A stretch of DNA of 64,000 nucleotides from Stieleria bergensis (GCA_007745635.1 CP036272.1:2455146-2519145), one strand, 5' to 3'. Counted from the first letter of the stretch, positions 8,165 through 17,333 are shown. Numbers and translations: made by a program. Notes: generated from the letters alone by a model not told the origin.

Positions 8165-9622
8165 TTAACCTAAAAAACTGATCAGATCGATCGAAGTCAC
8201 GCTGGCAGTCACGGCATAGGTGTACTGCAGCATCGTCTGGTTGGTTTCCAAGTTCAGTACCGCGCTGGGAAAGTCCGTCACTTGCAGGTCATTGATCTCG
8301 ACCTCAGCAGCCTGTTTCATGTCCTCCACTCGTGTTTGCAAGCTTTCCATGGTTTGCAGCGCGCTCGACTGTTCACCAATGACGTGTAAGACGTTGTTGG
8401 CAATCTCATCCAGTTCACCCAGGCGGCGGTTTAATGCCGCGGCGTACTCCGTCACAGACAGTCCGCGTTGGTTTCTGATGTCGCGTTGAATGCCGTCTAG
8501 GACTTGAAAGAGATTGGAACTGCCGGGAAACTCGACTGAGTCAGTTCCTGTGCGTCGAATGTTTGTGGAATCGATCGTGGTGTAGCGGCCGGTGGCGGAG
8601 TCAACGACCTGTTGGTCACCGGCGTGGGTGACGGGGATGGTGGTCAGCCCGTTGTCAATGCTTAACGTGGCTGTGGATTCAATGTCGATGGTGCCGTTGA
8701 AGCCAGCGGTAATTGCCGAGGTATCCACAAACACTTGTTCTCCACCGGGGCCAATAACGCGCAGGTTGGTGTCGGCGTTGGTGAAGGCGACCGGCGTCCC
8801 GTCGTTAAGTGCAACGGTTCCCGATGAGCCATCACCGGCCAAATCGATGACCGTCAACGTGTACGCGCCCATTGGTCCAACAATTGTGTCCTCGGCGACC
8901 GAGTCGGTTCCCGGAGCGACGCCTGATCCGGCGGCGTAGGTCGTCGCGATGTGGGTCACTTCAAGCGGCATGCGGCCTTGCAGGCTATCGGTTCCACCGC
9001 CATGCGCTGCGCCTGTGGTTCCGATGACCAGTGTCTGGTCACGTCCGGGAGCCCCGAAAATCTCTCGGCCGTCGTAATACATGTCGACCGACAAGGCGTC
9101 GCCGATATGCGCTTGACCGCGTAGACTGGTGCCTTGGTACTGGGCGTCGACCAAGTGATTGGCAGTCGCGGCGGCTGTGAACGCGAAGGGTTCTGTTTCC
9201 GAGCGAGAGCCACCGTACAAATATTCGCCATGATGTTGTGAATTGGCGATCGCCTCTAGTCGTTCCAGCAAGGGCTCGGCTTCATTGGCCAATGCCTCTC
9301 GTTCCACGCCTTCAATGGACTGGATGCCTTGCAGCACTAAGTTTCGAGCATTGGTGAGAATCGAATTGACCTCTTCCAAGTTGGAAACGCTAGCGTTCAG
9401 GTTTGATGTCGCTCGCTGAATCACAGAAATCTCAGAATCCATCTGCGAGACACGTGTTTGCAGTGCACGAACTTGACGATAGCCCAGCGGTTGGTCCGAC
9501 GGGACTTCGAATTCCGCCCCCGATGCAATCTGGCGCTGTGCCCGAAACAGTTTCTGGTTCTGGAGGTTCGAAAAGTGGATCGCATTGCGTGCGAAGGTAT
9601 TGGCTGTAACCCGAAAGGCCAT
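8165..9622 (-). CDS. flgL: Flagellar hook-associated protein 3 (hook-filament junction)
   Basis: The 485-residue protein begins with a flagellin-type D0/D1 helix (FSNLQNQKLFRAQRQIASG, then SDQPLGYRQVRALQTRVSQM) and ends with the matching C-terminal helix (VLNLETNQTMLQYTYAVTAS), as in FlgL. The middle (~170-360) is a beta-rich variable domain, longer than in enterobacterial FlgL (about 317 aa). FlgL joins FlgK to flagellin outside the cell. It is the last gene of the flg operon, 82 bp after flgK, with an AAAGGA Shine-Dalgarno sequence at close spacing. A 9-bp stem hairpin lies in the gap and may separate its expression from flgK. Confidence 0.88.
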   Translation of the reverse strand: MAFRVTANTFARNAIHFSNLQNQKLFRAQRQIASGAEFEVPSDQPLGYRQVRALQTRVSQMDSEISVIQRATSNLNASVSNLEEVNSILTNARNLVLQGIQSIEGVEREALANEAEPLLERLEAIANSQHHGEYLYGGSRSETEPFAFTAAATANHLVDAQYQGTSLRGQAHIGDALSVDMYYDGREIFGAPGRDQTLVIGTTGAAHGGGTDSLQGRMPLEVTHIATTYAAGSGVAPGTDSVAEDTIVGPMGAYTLTVIDLAGDGSSGTVALNDGTPVAFTNADTNLRVIGPGGEQVFVDTSAITAGFNGTIDIESTATLSIDNGLTTIPVTHAGDQQVVDSATGRYTTIDSTNIRRTGTDSVEFPGSSNLFQVLDGIQRDIRNQRGLSVTEYAAALNRRLGELDEIANNVLHVIGEQSSALQTMESLQTRVEDMKQAAEVEINDLQVTDFPSAVLNLETNQTMLQYTYAVTASVTSIDLISFLG

Positions 9623-9664
9623 GAGTCCTTTCCTTTTTGCGGAGGAATTTTACTGGCATAATCA

Positions 9665-9693
9665 GCCACCAGAATGGAGTTGACTCTGGTGGC
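9665..9693 (-). promoter_or_regulatory. Intercistronic hairpin between flgK and flgL
   Basis: GCCACCAGA (9665-9673) pairs perfectly with TCTGGTGGC (9685-9693) around an 11-nt loop. It sits 12 bases past the flgK stop and ~42 bases before flgL. There is no U-tract, so it is more likely an mRNA-stabilising or processing hairpin, or a partial attenuator, than a full rho-independent terminator. Confidence 0.55.
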
Positions 9694-9704
9694 GACTGAT
9701 GATG

Positions 9705-11666
9705 TTAAATAATGTTGAGCAGTTCGGTCAGCAAACTGTCGTTGGCTTGAATCACTCGAACAGCCGCTTCATAGGCTTTCTGGTAACGCTGTAGATTGAC
9801 CAGTTCTTCGTTCAGATCAACGCCCGACACCGAGTCGCGTTCTTGCTCCAACCGGTTTTGATACGCGTTCAAGCTCGCTGACAAGGATGTGTTTGCACTG
9901 ATCTCAAAACCAAGAAGCATCCCCGTCTGGTCTGAATACTGTGACAGTGTCTGGGAGTCCGGCATAATGGTCGCGTCAGCAAGATCCATCATGCGCCGTA
10001 GGTTTCGCGTGTCTGAGACATCACCGCTCAGGCCGACCGCAAAACGAGTGCTATCGCTAAGAAGAGCTTCATCGACCGCGATGTCATTCGCATTGGAACC
10101 CGAGAAGAAGGCGTTGATTCCGATTGCCGAAAGCAGTCCCGACGTGTCGCCATTGGCTGTTAGCCGAGTGCCAAACTGATCGGCGTTGTTCAGGTCTCCA
10201 GCTGAGAAGCTGACGCGAACGCCTTCCCAGAGCTCCACTTCCGAGCCCGGTTCGTAGCCGTCACCCAGGTTGAATTGACGCAACAAATCACCGCCAGCTG
10301 AATAGACTTCGGCGACCAAACTGTTTGCAGAGCCGATCGATCCAGAGCCACTGATTTGGACGGAAATCTCTTGATTGGAATCACCCTGATAGGCACCTGT
10401 GAGCGTGGCGACACTCGTGCCAGTGACCAGGGTCATGTCTGGTTCCGTTGCAAAGCCTCCGGCAAAATCAAACCGTCGGCCGGGAGATGCCATGAACTGG
10501 ACTTTTTGGTCATCCGCCCGAACTTGTCCGCTAAACCCGGTGACCGCATTAAGAGTCGTCAGGACATCGTCCAGGGTGTCCGCGGCTGGGTCGATGCTAA
10601 TGACTTCGGTGGTGCGCACGCCATTTTCATCCACTAGCCCAACGGTGATCTCGCCTGCGGAGAGGTTGGCATTGGGAAACGCATCCTGCAGTAACGCAGT
10701 GGAGTCGGAGACGGGAACATTTCCAATACTGAATTGGTAGCCTCCGGCAGACCCAAGTCCGGTGGCGTGGATTTGATTGACTTGGTGAATCAACTCGTTG
10801 GCCAAGTGATCGAGCCGATCATTGAATTGCGGCACAGTGGAATTGTAAAGTTCCAAGAGCCCCGCCAGGCGGCCGCCTTCGATCTCCAAGGGCTGTGACG
10901 AATCGTTCAGATACAGCTCAATCTGCTGGCCGGTTTGCACGACATTGATACGGTCGGGTTTTAGGCCTTGCTTGGAAGCATGCCGACCGATAATCAACGT
11001 CATGTCACCATCGGGCTCATCGTAACGACGCAGTCCAACGATTTCATTCAACCGGGTTACAGACAGGTCACGCTGGTCGAATTCGTGATTCGGTGTGAAG
11101 CCTTGGTTCAGTTGTCGGGCGATGGTATCGCTAGTGGTTGAGACGTCAATGAAGTGCTGATTGGCTTGTTCGATTTCATTGAAGATCTGCATCTCTAAGT
11201 TGGTGCGAATGCCATTGAGTTCCGCAGCAGAGTTTCGCAGCAGGTCGGACAAGTCAGCCGCTGATTCACGGACTGAGGTCTGCAGAGCGACTTCACCGGG
11301 GGCCGAGGAGAGTCGAGTGATATCTGAAAAGAACGTGTCCAAAGTTAGCCCGATCGCGTCGTCACCGGCTAACAGTGCCGCTTCGATTTGCCGCTGCACC
11401 GTCACCAAACGATCGACTCGGGAGACATCGCCGGAGACTGACAGCAGGGTGTCTTCGGCAACCGCATCGCGCAACCGGCGGACGCTGCCAACATCGACAC
11501 CGTCGCCAACGCGAAAGTTATAGCGTGTTTGCGGATTTCGAGCCTGCAGGTCGACTTGCCGGCGATGATAGCCTTCCGTCCCCGCATTGGAGATATTGTT
11601 CGAGACCGACTCCAGCAAATACTGGCTGGTCCTTAAGGCGGACAGACCAATTGAAAAACGTTGCAT
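9705..11666 (-). CDS. flgK: Flagellar hook-associated protein 1
   Basis: The 653-residue protein starts with the rod/hook motif SNNISNAGTEGYHRR (~24-37), shared by axial flagellar proteins, and ends with the typical FlgK tail LNEELVNLQRYQKAYEAA and VIQANDSLL. The central part (~330-520) is a large variable insertion with many Asp/Gly turns. FlgK forms the first junction ring between hook and filament and leaves the cell through the flagellar type III export gate. Its ATG is one base after the stop of the upstream flgN-like gene, which suggests translational coupling with its own chaperone. Confidence 0.9.
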   Translation of the reverse strand: MQRFSIGLSALRTSQYLLESVSNNISNAGTEGYHRRQVDLQARNPQTRYNFRVGDGVDVGSVRRLRDAVAEDTLLSVSGDVSRVDRLVTVQRQIEAALLAGDDAIGLTLDTFFSDITRLSSAPGEVALQTSVRESAADLSDLLRNSAAELNGIRTNLEMQIFNEIEQANQHFIDVSTTSDTIARQLNQGFTPNHEFDQRDLSVTRLNEIVGLRRYDEPDGDMTLIIGRHASKQGLKPDRINVVQTGQQIELYLNDSSQPLEIEGGRLAGLLELYNSTVPQFNDRLDHLANELIHQVNQIHATGLGSAGGYQFSIGNVPVSDSTALLQDAFPNANLSAGEITVGLVDENGVRTTEVISIDPAADTLDDVLTTLNAVTGFSGQVRADDQKVQFMASPGRRFDFAGGFATEPDMTLVTGTSVATLTGAYQGDSNQEISVQISGSGSIGSANSLVAEVYSAGGDLLRQFNLGDGYEPGSEVELWEGVRVSFSAGDLNNADQFGTRLTANGDTSGLLSAIGINAFFSGSNANDIAVDEALLSDSTRFAVGLSGDVSDTRNLRRMMDLADATIMPDSQTLSQYSDQTGMLLGFEISANTSLSASLNAYQNRLEQERDSVSGVDLNEELVNLQRYQKAYEAAVRVIQANDSLLTELLNII

Positions 11667-11667
11667 G

Positions 11668-12198
11668 TCAGCAGTTCCTTCCGATGACGCGTTCGGGTCC
11701 TAGCTTAAACGGTTGTCCTTGGCGGCCGTATTGAGAGTCATTCGGCTCACACTGCAGCACACCAAGGAGAAAGCTGCGATGAAATTCTGTGCTGTAGAAG
11801 ACAACAACTTGATTGGCAAACAGTTGTTGCTGGGCCTCGATCATGCGGCGTTGCAATTCATCACGTTTGGCGTGCAACGCAGTTTGCTGATCCAGGGGGG
11901 CAGCCTGAATCAGTCCCCGAATGCGATTCGGTGGCGTCGATTTGGATTCGTTCCATGACGGATCGAAGTCCTGGAGCAAGGCGTTTCGGGAAAGCCCGGT
12001 CTGCTTCGCGCAAGCCTGTAATCGTTTAATCATTGGGTCCAGGCCCAGAAGGTCTGACTCACTGGGCCCGTTGATGCCGCTGCCGGTCAATAAAACCGAC
12101 AGTTGTTCGTTCAAGGATTCCAGAGCCTGGACCACCTGTTCTTCCTGAGCCAGTTGTCGCTCAATCCGAGAAGCGACTTGATCTTCTGCAAGTTTCAT
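11668..12198 (-). CDS. flgN: FlgN-like flagellar export chaperone
   Basis: The ATG at 12198 (176 residues) is chosen because GGAGGC stands 5 bases upstream; the open frame extends further, into flgJ, but without a ribosome-binding site. The translation is helical and Gln/Glu/Leu-rich (IERQLAQEEQVVQALESLNEQL, shown here only in part: residues ~11-30), as in FlgN, which escorts FlgK and FlgL to the export gate. Sequence similarity alone is weak; the call rests on helical pattern, size and the position directly before flgK. The distal helix HAKRDELQRRMIEAQQQL also fits. Alternative: an unrelated coiled-coil protein. Confidence 0.65.
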   Translation of the reverse strand: MKLAEDQVASRIERQLAQEEQVVQALESLNEQLSVLLTGSGINGPSESDLLGLDPMIKRLQACAKQTGLSRNALLQDFDPSWNESKSTPPNRIRGLIQAAPLDQQTALHAKRDELQRRMIEAQQQLFANQVVVFYSTEFHRSFLLGVLQCEPNDSQYGRQGQPFKLGPERVIGRNC

Positions 12199-12250
12199 CG
12201 TTTGGCCTCCTTGCCAACGCAGATGCGAACGGTTTGAGTTTGGTAAGCAC

Positions 12251-12637
12251 TTAAACCCGTGTCGTGACGCGGGAAGGTGACGCTTGATCACCGCTTGGTT
12301 GATCTTGAGTTTGTTCAGGTAAGCCCGCGGAAGTGAATGCGTGGCTGTTTGATTGATGCTTCTCGTATTGTTGGAGCATCAGATCACCGACGCCCAACGG
12401 ACTGGTTTCGGCCATGTGTTTGCCGATGAAGAGGTCAAACATCCCGCCGAAGGAGTCACTACCTTCTTCGCCAAAGAATCCGGTTTCCAAGGTCTGACGC
12501 ATTTCCTTGATCATCATGGAAAGAAACACGCTTTCAAACTCGGAACCCATCTCTTCCATGTTCTTGCCAGATTTCATGTCAGCATTGGCAATGCTAAGCA
12601 TCGGGCCAGGCATGGCGGGAGTGATGTTGTTGACCAT
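12251..12637 (-). CDS. flgJ: FlgJ-type rod-binding protein (single domain)
   Basis: ATG at 12637 gives 128 residues; a TTG 12 bases upstream is the other possible start, and neither has a clear Shine-Dalgarno sequence. The core EMGSEFESVFLSMMIKEMR plus FGGMFDLFIGKHMAE is the rod-binding domain of FlgJ, the cap under which the flagellar rod assembles. The C-terminal muramidase domain of enterobacterial FlgJ is absent, as in many non-proteobacterial flagella, so peptidoglycan must be opened by a separate enzyme. The gene sits 49 bp after flgI and 52 bp before flgN. Confidence 0.82.
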   Translation of the reverse strand: MVNNITPAMPGPMLSIANADMKSGKNMEEMGSEFESVFLSMMIKEMRQTLETGFFGEEGSDSFGGMFDLFIGKHMAETSPLGVGDLMLQQYEKHQSNSHAFTSAGLPEQTQDQPSGDQASPSRVTTRV

Positions 12638-12686
12638 GGTTAAATCCAATGGAAAGGAGTTGGAATGAACTTCAATTGCACAAGGC

Positions 12687-13937
12687 TTATTCGATCACCA
12701 GTTCTGCGTTCAAAGCACCTTGGTTGCGCAGTGTCGTCATGATGCGCACCATCGTGTTTGGCGAAACGGCCAGCGAGTTAAGTGCTGCGGCCAAGTCACC
12801 GACCGCCAAGCCGCCGGGCAGCAAGTTGTACCGACCGCCTGATTCAAACAAATCGATCTCTGTTCGCGGCAAAACCGTTGTTTGGCCGCCGCTGAACGGT
12901 GCTGGCTGACTGGCGACTGGTGATTCACTGGTCGAGATCACTAAGTTCTCGCTGGCAAAGACGATCGGTTCCAGCTTGACGTTATGCCCGAACACAATCG
13001 TGCCGGTCTTCTGGTTGATCACCACCCTGGCCGGCAGATCGGTTGTGATTTCGATGTTACCAACGATCGAAATGAACTCGGTGACTGCACTTCGAAACGA
13101 GTCCGGAATGCGCACTGCGACCGTTCCCTGATTGAGCGCGTAGGAAGACCCAGGCAGCCACCGGTTGAGCACGTTAGTGATCGCCGTTGCGGTGCCGAAG
13201 GACTTGTTCCGCAGGACAAGGTGAAAGATGCCATTGGGGCATAGCTGATCACAGGGGATCTCACGTTCCACAATCGCTTCGCAAACACCTACTGTTGGAT
13301 GGTTTTTGGTGACGCTCGCTGCGTTGCCTTGAGCGGCGATCCCGTCGGCAATGACCGGACCGCTAGCGACGGCGTAGATTTGATCGTCAATCCCACGCAA
13401 GACCGTTCCCTCTAGGGTTCCGCCTCGCAGGCTGGTTGCGTCGTCAGCAACCGAGACGGTGACCAGGATCTTTTCCCCGGGGCGGGCGTGTGGAGGGATC
13501 TGTCCCGAAACCATCACGGCCGACATGTTGATGGTTTCAACAACGGGGACATAGACGCCCTGTCGCTCCAGATAGTTCCTGGCCATCACGCGTGTTTGTT
13601 GTGCTCGTGCTCCCGTACCGCTTAATCCAAACACCAAACCGCCGCCGGAAACATGGTTGACACGCTCGCCTTCAACAAACGTGACATCCTTGATTCGAAC
13701 GGTTCGGCTCGGTCGTTGTAAACGCCGGTTTTCAATGTTCGGTGACAAAATGGACGCAGGGCTAATCGGCACATTTGGCGGTTGCTGGATCGGCGCATTG
13801 GGCACTTGTGGCTGTTGCGCAGGCACTGCTGTTGGTGGCGGTTGCTGCCCGCTGGCAATGAAGCTCAGGTTGACCGCTGCAACACCGAAAAGCGCAATGA
13901 TCCTTGAGGGGAGGATCGCCGATTTTGTGATTTTCAT
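12687..13937 (-). CDS. flgI: Flagellar P-ring protein
   Basis: The 416-residue protein carries a signal peptide (~1-30) followed by a Pro/Gln-rich linker (~31-70) that is longer than usual. The P-ring domain runs from ~80 to the end: VRIKDVTFVEGERVNHVSGG, GLVFGLSGTGA, and near the C-terminus GGLAVGDLAAALN plus MVRIMTTLRNQGALNAELVI, which are diagnostic for FlgI. FlgI forms the peptidoglycan-level bushing around the rod. It follows flgH by 18 bp. Cysteines in VGVCEAIVEREIPCDQLC (~215-230) are unusual for the family and might form disulphides. Confidence 0.92.
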   Translation of the reverse strand: MKITKSAILPSRIIALFGVAAVNLSFIASGQQPPPTAVPAQQPQVPNAPIQQPPNVPISPASILSPNIENRRLQRPSRTVRIKDVTFVEGERVNHVSGGGLVFGLSGTGARAQQTRVMARNYLERQGVYVPVVETINMSAVMVSGQIPPHARPGEKILVTVSVADDATSLRGGTLEGTVLRGIDDQIYAVASGPVIADGIAAQGNAASVTKNHPTVGVCEAIVEREIPCDQLCPNGIFHLVLRNKSFGTATAITNVLNRWLPGSSYALNQGTVAVRIPDSFRSAVTEFISIVGNIEITTDLPARVVINQKTGTIVFGHNVKLEPIVFASENLVISTSESPVASQPAPFSGGQTTVLPRTEIDLFESGGRYNLLPGGLAVGDLAAALNSLAVSPNTMVRIMTTLRNQGALNAELVIE

Positions 13938-13955
13938 CGTGAATCTCCCTAAGGA

Positions 13956-14597
13956 CTAAAATGGCCACCAGCGATTGAATCGCCGTGATAACCAACCTTG
14001 ACTTGTAAACGCTTGTTCTGCACCGGTCGCATCGATGGTCAGTTTCATGTCCGCGACCTTGTACGAAGGCACCGAGTTATTGGGAAGCACGTCGAATTGC
14101 CGAACCGTTCCAGTGATCTTCAGGCAACGCACATCGCCTTGCAGTGAAATCGTCCGTGAACCTTCCACGACCATATTGCCGTTGGGGAGCACATCGACCA
14201 CGGTCACGCTGATGCGATCATTCAGTTCGCGTTCACTGCGATACTGTGCGTCGCCGCGAAAGTCTCTCGCGTGTTCCGAGTTGGTTGAGACCTGCAGATC
14301 ACCTGCAGCTCCACCCACGTCACCACTTAATGCATAGTCGAACCCTTGCGATGACAAACTGGCTCCGGCCTTGTCCATTCGTCGCTGGTCTCGATTTTCG
14401 ATATCCGTGTTTTCGACGATCACGATCGCGATTGTGTCACCGCGTTTCCTGGCTGTGAAATTTTGATAACAATCTACTCGGTTGTCATTGCGATTTTCAA
14501 ACAGGCTTTGCGCGTCGGCGACGCCCGGTGGGCTGATCGCGGCATTGGCCATTAAGACCAATAAAGCAACCAACGCTTTCCATCTGAACGGTTTCAT
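13956..14597 (-). CDS. flgH: Flagellar L-ring protein, apparently without lipobox
   Basis: ATG at 14597 (213 residues) is preferred over an upstream in-frame TTG. A signal peptide (~1-29, ending GVADAQS) is followed by the FlgH core: ARKRGDTIAIVIVENTDIEN, SVTVVDVLPNGNMVVEGSR, then LKITGTVRQFDV and a C-terminal LSRRFNRWWPF. FlgH forms the outer-membrane L ring. In enterobacteria it is a lipoprotein; here no Cys follows the signal sequence, so a signal peptidase I product is expected. This is a visible departure from the family norm. It lies between flgA and flgI. Confidence 0.88.
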   Translation of the reverse strand: MKPFRWKALVALLVLMANAAISPPGVADAQSLFENRNDNRVDCYQNFTARKRGDTIAIVIVENTDIENRDQRRMDKAGASLSSQGFDYALSGDVGGAAGDLQVSTNSEHARDFRGDAQYRSERELNDRISVTVVDVLPNGNMVVEGSRTISLQGDVRCLKITGTVRQFDVLPNNSVPSYKVADMKLTIDATGAEQAFTSQGWLSRRFNRWWPF

Positions 14598-14689
14598 GGG
14601 TCCATCCAACAGTTGTTGAGGTTGTAATCAACGGTTTGACGTTGCGGGATAGCGTCGATCCGTTGAAGGGGTAAGGCATTCCTAAGTGA

Positions 14690-15721
14690 TTAACGAACTG
14701 GATTGGGGGCGGGGCCACGTGCCACCGCCCCGTTCTGAGGAGTGAAAGGGACTTCGGCAAGGTTGGGACCCACGACAATTGCGTTGATCCTTGTATTGGT
14801 GTTCGGATTAAGGATTTCAATCATTTGCCCTTTGGCACCGGGTTCCATGGCCCTTGCGTTCTTCATCCGAATCTGTCCGCCGCCAAGCTGGATCACGATA
14901 TCCAAGACGTCATTTCGTTTGACGACGTACTGCTGGCCAACACGATTGTGGACAAACTGATTGGAGACCAGCAGTGTGTGCCGGGGGATCGCTCGACTTG
15001 CGGTTTTGCCAATCAGTTTCTGAGGATCAACGTAGTCGGTCGACTCGCTGATTTCGCGTTCCACCACTTTGATCATCGAAGCATCCACTTGCATGCCGGG
15101 GGCGATGGGAGCGATTGAGACGGCAACCTGGGAGATCTTGCTGACAAAGGCATCCAGGATGAGGTTCTTCTTTTCACCATCCATTACCAGTTCAACCGGC
15201 AGTCGCTTTCGTCCTAGCGGCAGCACCGCCTGCGGTTGCAGGCGGATTTGGAAACCCGCATCAAGAATCAGGTGATCGAGTTGCTTGCGTTCGGTCAATC
15301 GAACGATCAGTGAGTCGTCTCCCAGTGCGAATTGGCTGGCGATTTGCTTCGCAAGCTCTTCCTCAAGCTGGACTTTGACACGTGCTGGATTGAGAGTTTC
15401 AACCGTGACTGCTCGATGACCCAGAATGCGCACTTCGTTAGCCGAGAAGCCAGCAATCCGCACGCGGAAACTGACTTTCTGAGGATGGATCGTGCAGGAA
15501 TCTTTTTCCTCAAGCAGATCCAGGTCCAGACGCTTGAGCGTCTCCCGTGAGCTTGCTGTTCCACCTGTCACCGTTGCAATGTCGCCAAGCTTGACAATCC
15601 CGGCCGGGACGGTGATGGAGTCTTGTGCCAACTGAACCGTCAGGGTCTCGATCGCTTCACAAGGGGCTGTGTACATGGCCAGACCGACCAGCATCATCAA
15701 CCAATTCATGCGTTTAAACAT
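14690..15721 (-). CDS. flgA: FlgA, P-ring assembly chaperone
   Basis: The ATG at 15721 (343 residues) is supported by AGGAG 9 bases upstream and by the signal peptide it opens (~1-22, ending APCEA). The C-terminal half has the SAF-domain text of FlgA: VERIEIS-like VEREISESTDYVDPQ, LIGKTASRAIPRHTLL, VVKRNDVLDIVIQLGGGQI, then GAKGQMIEILNPNTNTRI and INAIVVGPNLAEV. FlgA is the periplasmic chaperone that helps FlgI form the P ring. The N-terminal half is longer than in E. coli FlgA (219 aa) and carries an extra beta-rich domain. The gene begins 16 bp after the flgG stop. Confidence 0.88.
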   Translation of the reverse strand: MFKRMNWLMMLVGLAMYTAPCEAIETLTVQLAQDSITVPAGIVKLGDIATVTGGTASSRETLKRLDLDLLEEKDSCTIHPQKVSFRVRIAGFSANEVRILGHRAVTVETLNPARVKVQLEEELAKQIASQFALGDDSLIVRLTERKQLDHLILDAGFQIRLQPQAVLPLGRKRLPVELVMDGEKKNLILDAFVSKISQVAVSIAPIAPGMQVDASMIKVVEREISESTDYVDPQKLIGKTASRAIPRHTLLVSNQFVHNRVGQQYVVKRNDVLDIVIQLGGGQIRMKNARAMEPGAKGQMIEILNPNTNTRINAIVVGPNLAEVPFTPQNGAVARGPAPNPVR

Positions 15722-15737
15722 TGTGCTATCTCCTAAG

Positions 15738-16517
15738 TTATCGAACCAGGTCGCTGGCGGACGACAGCATTTCATCTCCGGCGCGAATCGCCCGAGAGTT
15801 GATTTCATAAGCGCGTTGAGCAGTGATCAAAGAAACCAATTCGGAGACCACTTCAACGTTGGACCACTCCAGAAACTTCTGGCGTACTCGTCCCGCTCCA
15901 TCGGTGCCTGGATTGGAAAGGATTTCCTGGCCCGAGGCTGCGGTTTGCGCGTAAAGATTGTCACCGAGGTTCTGCAGACCTTCGGGGTTGATAAAGCGAG
16001 CGAGTTGAAGTTGAGGCCCGTTGACGGTTTGTCCGTCGATTTGCCAGCTCACATTGCCCGTTGCCGAAATCGCCAGGTTGGTGGCGTTCTGTGGGATCGT
16101 GACTTGAGGGTCTAGAAAGAACCCTTCGGCGGTGACCAGTTGACCTTGATCATTGGTGGTGAAGGAACCGTCACGCGTATAGGCAATTTGATTGCCTTGA
16201 ATCACACGGAAAAAACCATCACCTTCGATCGCCATGTGCGTCGCGATGCCGGTTTCGGTTGGCGTCCCCTGGGAAAACAGGTTCGTCGTACCCACCGCTC
16301 GCACACCACTACCAATCTGCAATCCGATCGGTTTAAAGCCCGCATTCAACGTTGTCGCACCGGGGGGCTGAGTGGTGTCATAAAGCAGGTCCGCAAAGTT
16401 AATGTGTTTGCGTTTAAATCCGGTGGTGTTGACGTTGGCCAGGTTGTTGGCGGTGTTGTCAATCATCAGCTCCTGGGCACGCATCCCAGTGGCGCTGGCA
16501 TAAAAGGCCTTCAGCAT
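15738..16517 (-). CDS. flgG: Flagellar distal rod protein
   Basis: The 259-residue length equals that of typical FlgG. The N-terminus MLKAFYASATGMRAQELM, NNLANVNTTGFKRKHINFAD is diagnostic, and the C-terminus contains VVSELVSLITAQRAYEINSR. FlgG forms the distal rod that crosses the outer-membrane bushing. It is the second gene of the operon, 102 bp after flgF. The ATG at 16517 is the only sensible start given the conserved N-terminal helix. Confidence 0.95.
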   Translation of the reverse strand: MLKAFYASATGMRAQELMIDNTANNLANVNTTGFKRKHINFADLLYDTTQPPGATTLNAGFKPIGLQIGSGVRAVGTTNLFSQGTPTETGIATHMAIEGDGFFRVIQGNQIAYTRDGSFTTNDQGQLVTAEGFFLDPQVTIPQNATNLAISATGNVSWQIDGQTVNGPQLQLARFINPEGLQNLGDNLYAQTAASGQEILSNPGTDGAGRVRQKFLEWSNVEVVSELVSLITAQRAYEINSRAIRAGDEMLSSASDLVR

Positions 16518-16619
16518 GGATCAGATTCCTATCAACGGGAAGATTGCAGTGAAACGGAGGACGCAGTGAATGAATGCCAAACGGGACTGAACTCAGTTCC
16601 GACTGGGCAGGGTGTGGTG

Positions 16620-17333
16620 TTAGCTACGAATGAATTCGGCAAGTGTGTCCCCGATAGAACGCGCTGCACGTTGCATGGCTTCGTATTGCCGTGTGTTAAC
16701 GATCAGCGAGATCAGTTCGTTGACGGGTTGGACATTGGATAGCTCATGATGGAACTGTTCTAGCGTGGTGTCGGCGTCAACCATGCCAGCGTTGGGGGCC
16801 ATGAAGCCCAGGGTGCCAATCGGTTCCAATTCTTGATTGTTCGGTGCGGTGACCACTCGTAGTTGCCCGAGTTCTTGACCGTCGGCGGACACGGTTCCGT
16901 CATCATTGATGGTGATGCTTCGAGTGGCGACATCAGGTGGAATGCTGATGGCACCACCGCGCCCCTGAACGGCGAACCCGTCTTCACTGACAAGTTCATT
17001 TGTGTTTGGATTGCGGTACAGACGTCCGTTGCGCGAGAGGATCTCTTGACCACCGTTGTTGTAAAGAAAGAACCCATCACCGGCGATCGCCACGTCCAAC
17101 GCCCGACCGGTGGCAACCGATCGACCAGCGCTGAAGTCGCGTTGCACCGATTCAACTTCAGGCCCCAACGCCACGCCACGTCGCCCAGCGTCTGCGTCAA
17201 AACGCTGACGAATGGCGGGGATATTGCGTCGGTGCCCCGGTGTGTTGACGTGCATCAGGTTGCTACTGATGATCTCTTGGTGCTGAGACAATGTATTCAT
17301 TGCCGACGCACCGCTATACAGTCCGTTAAACAT
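16620..17333 (-). CDS. flgF: Flagellar basal-body rod protein, FlgF type
   Basis: The ATG at 17333 (237 residues) is set by the conserved start MFNGLYSGASAMNTLSQHQ; the open frame continues upstream with no rod-protein character. The motif SSNLMHVNTPGHRR corresponds to the ANNLANxxTxGFK motif of rod proteins, AIAGDGFFLYNNGG is the usual core, and VNELISLIVNTRQYEAMQRA the C-terminal helix. FlgF and FlgG are neighbours in most flagellar operons. This is the first gene of the nine-gene unit, so its promoter should lie in 17334-17926. Confidence 0.85.
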   Translation of the reverse strand: MFNGLYSGASAMNTLSQHQEIISSNLMHVNTPGHRRNIPAIRQRFDADAGRRGVALGPEVESVQRDFSAGRSVATGRALDVAIAGDGFFLYNNGGQEILSRNGRLYRNPNTNELVSEDGFAVQGRGGAISIPPDVATRSITINDDGTVSADGQELGQLRVVTAPNNQELEPIGTLGFMAPNAGMVDADTTLEQFHHELSNVQPVNELISLIVNTRQYEAMQRAARSIGDTLAEFIRS

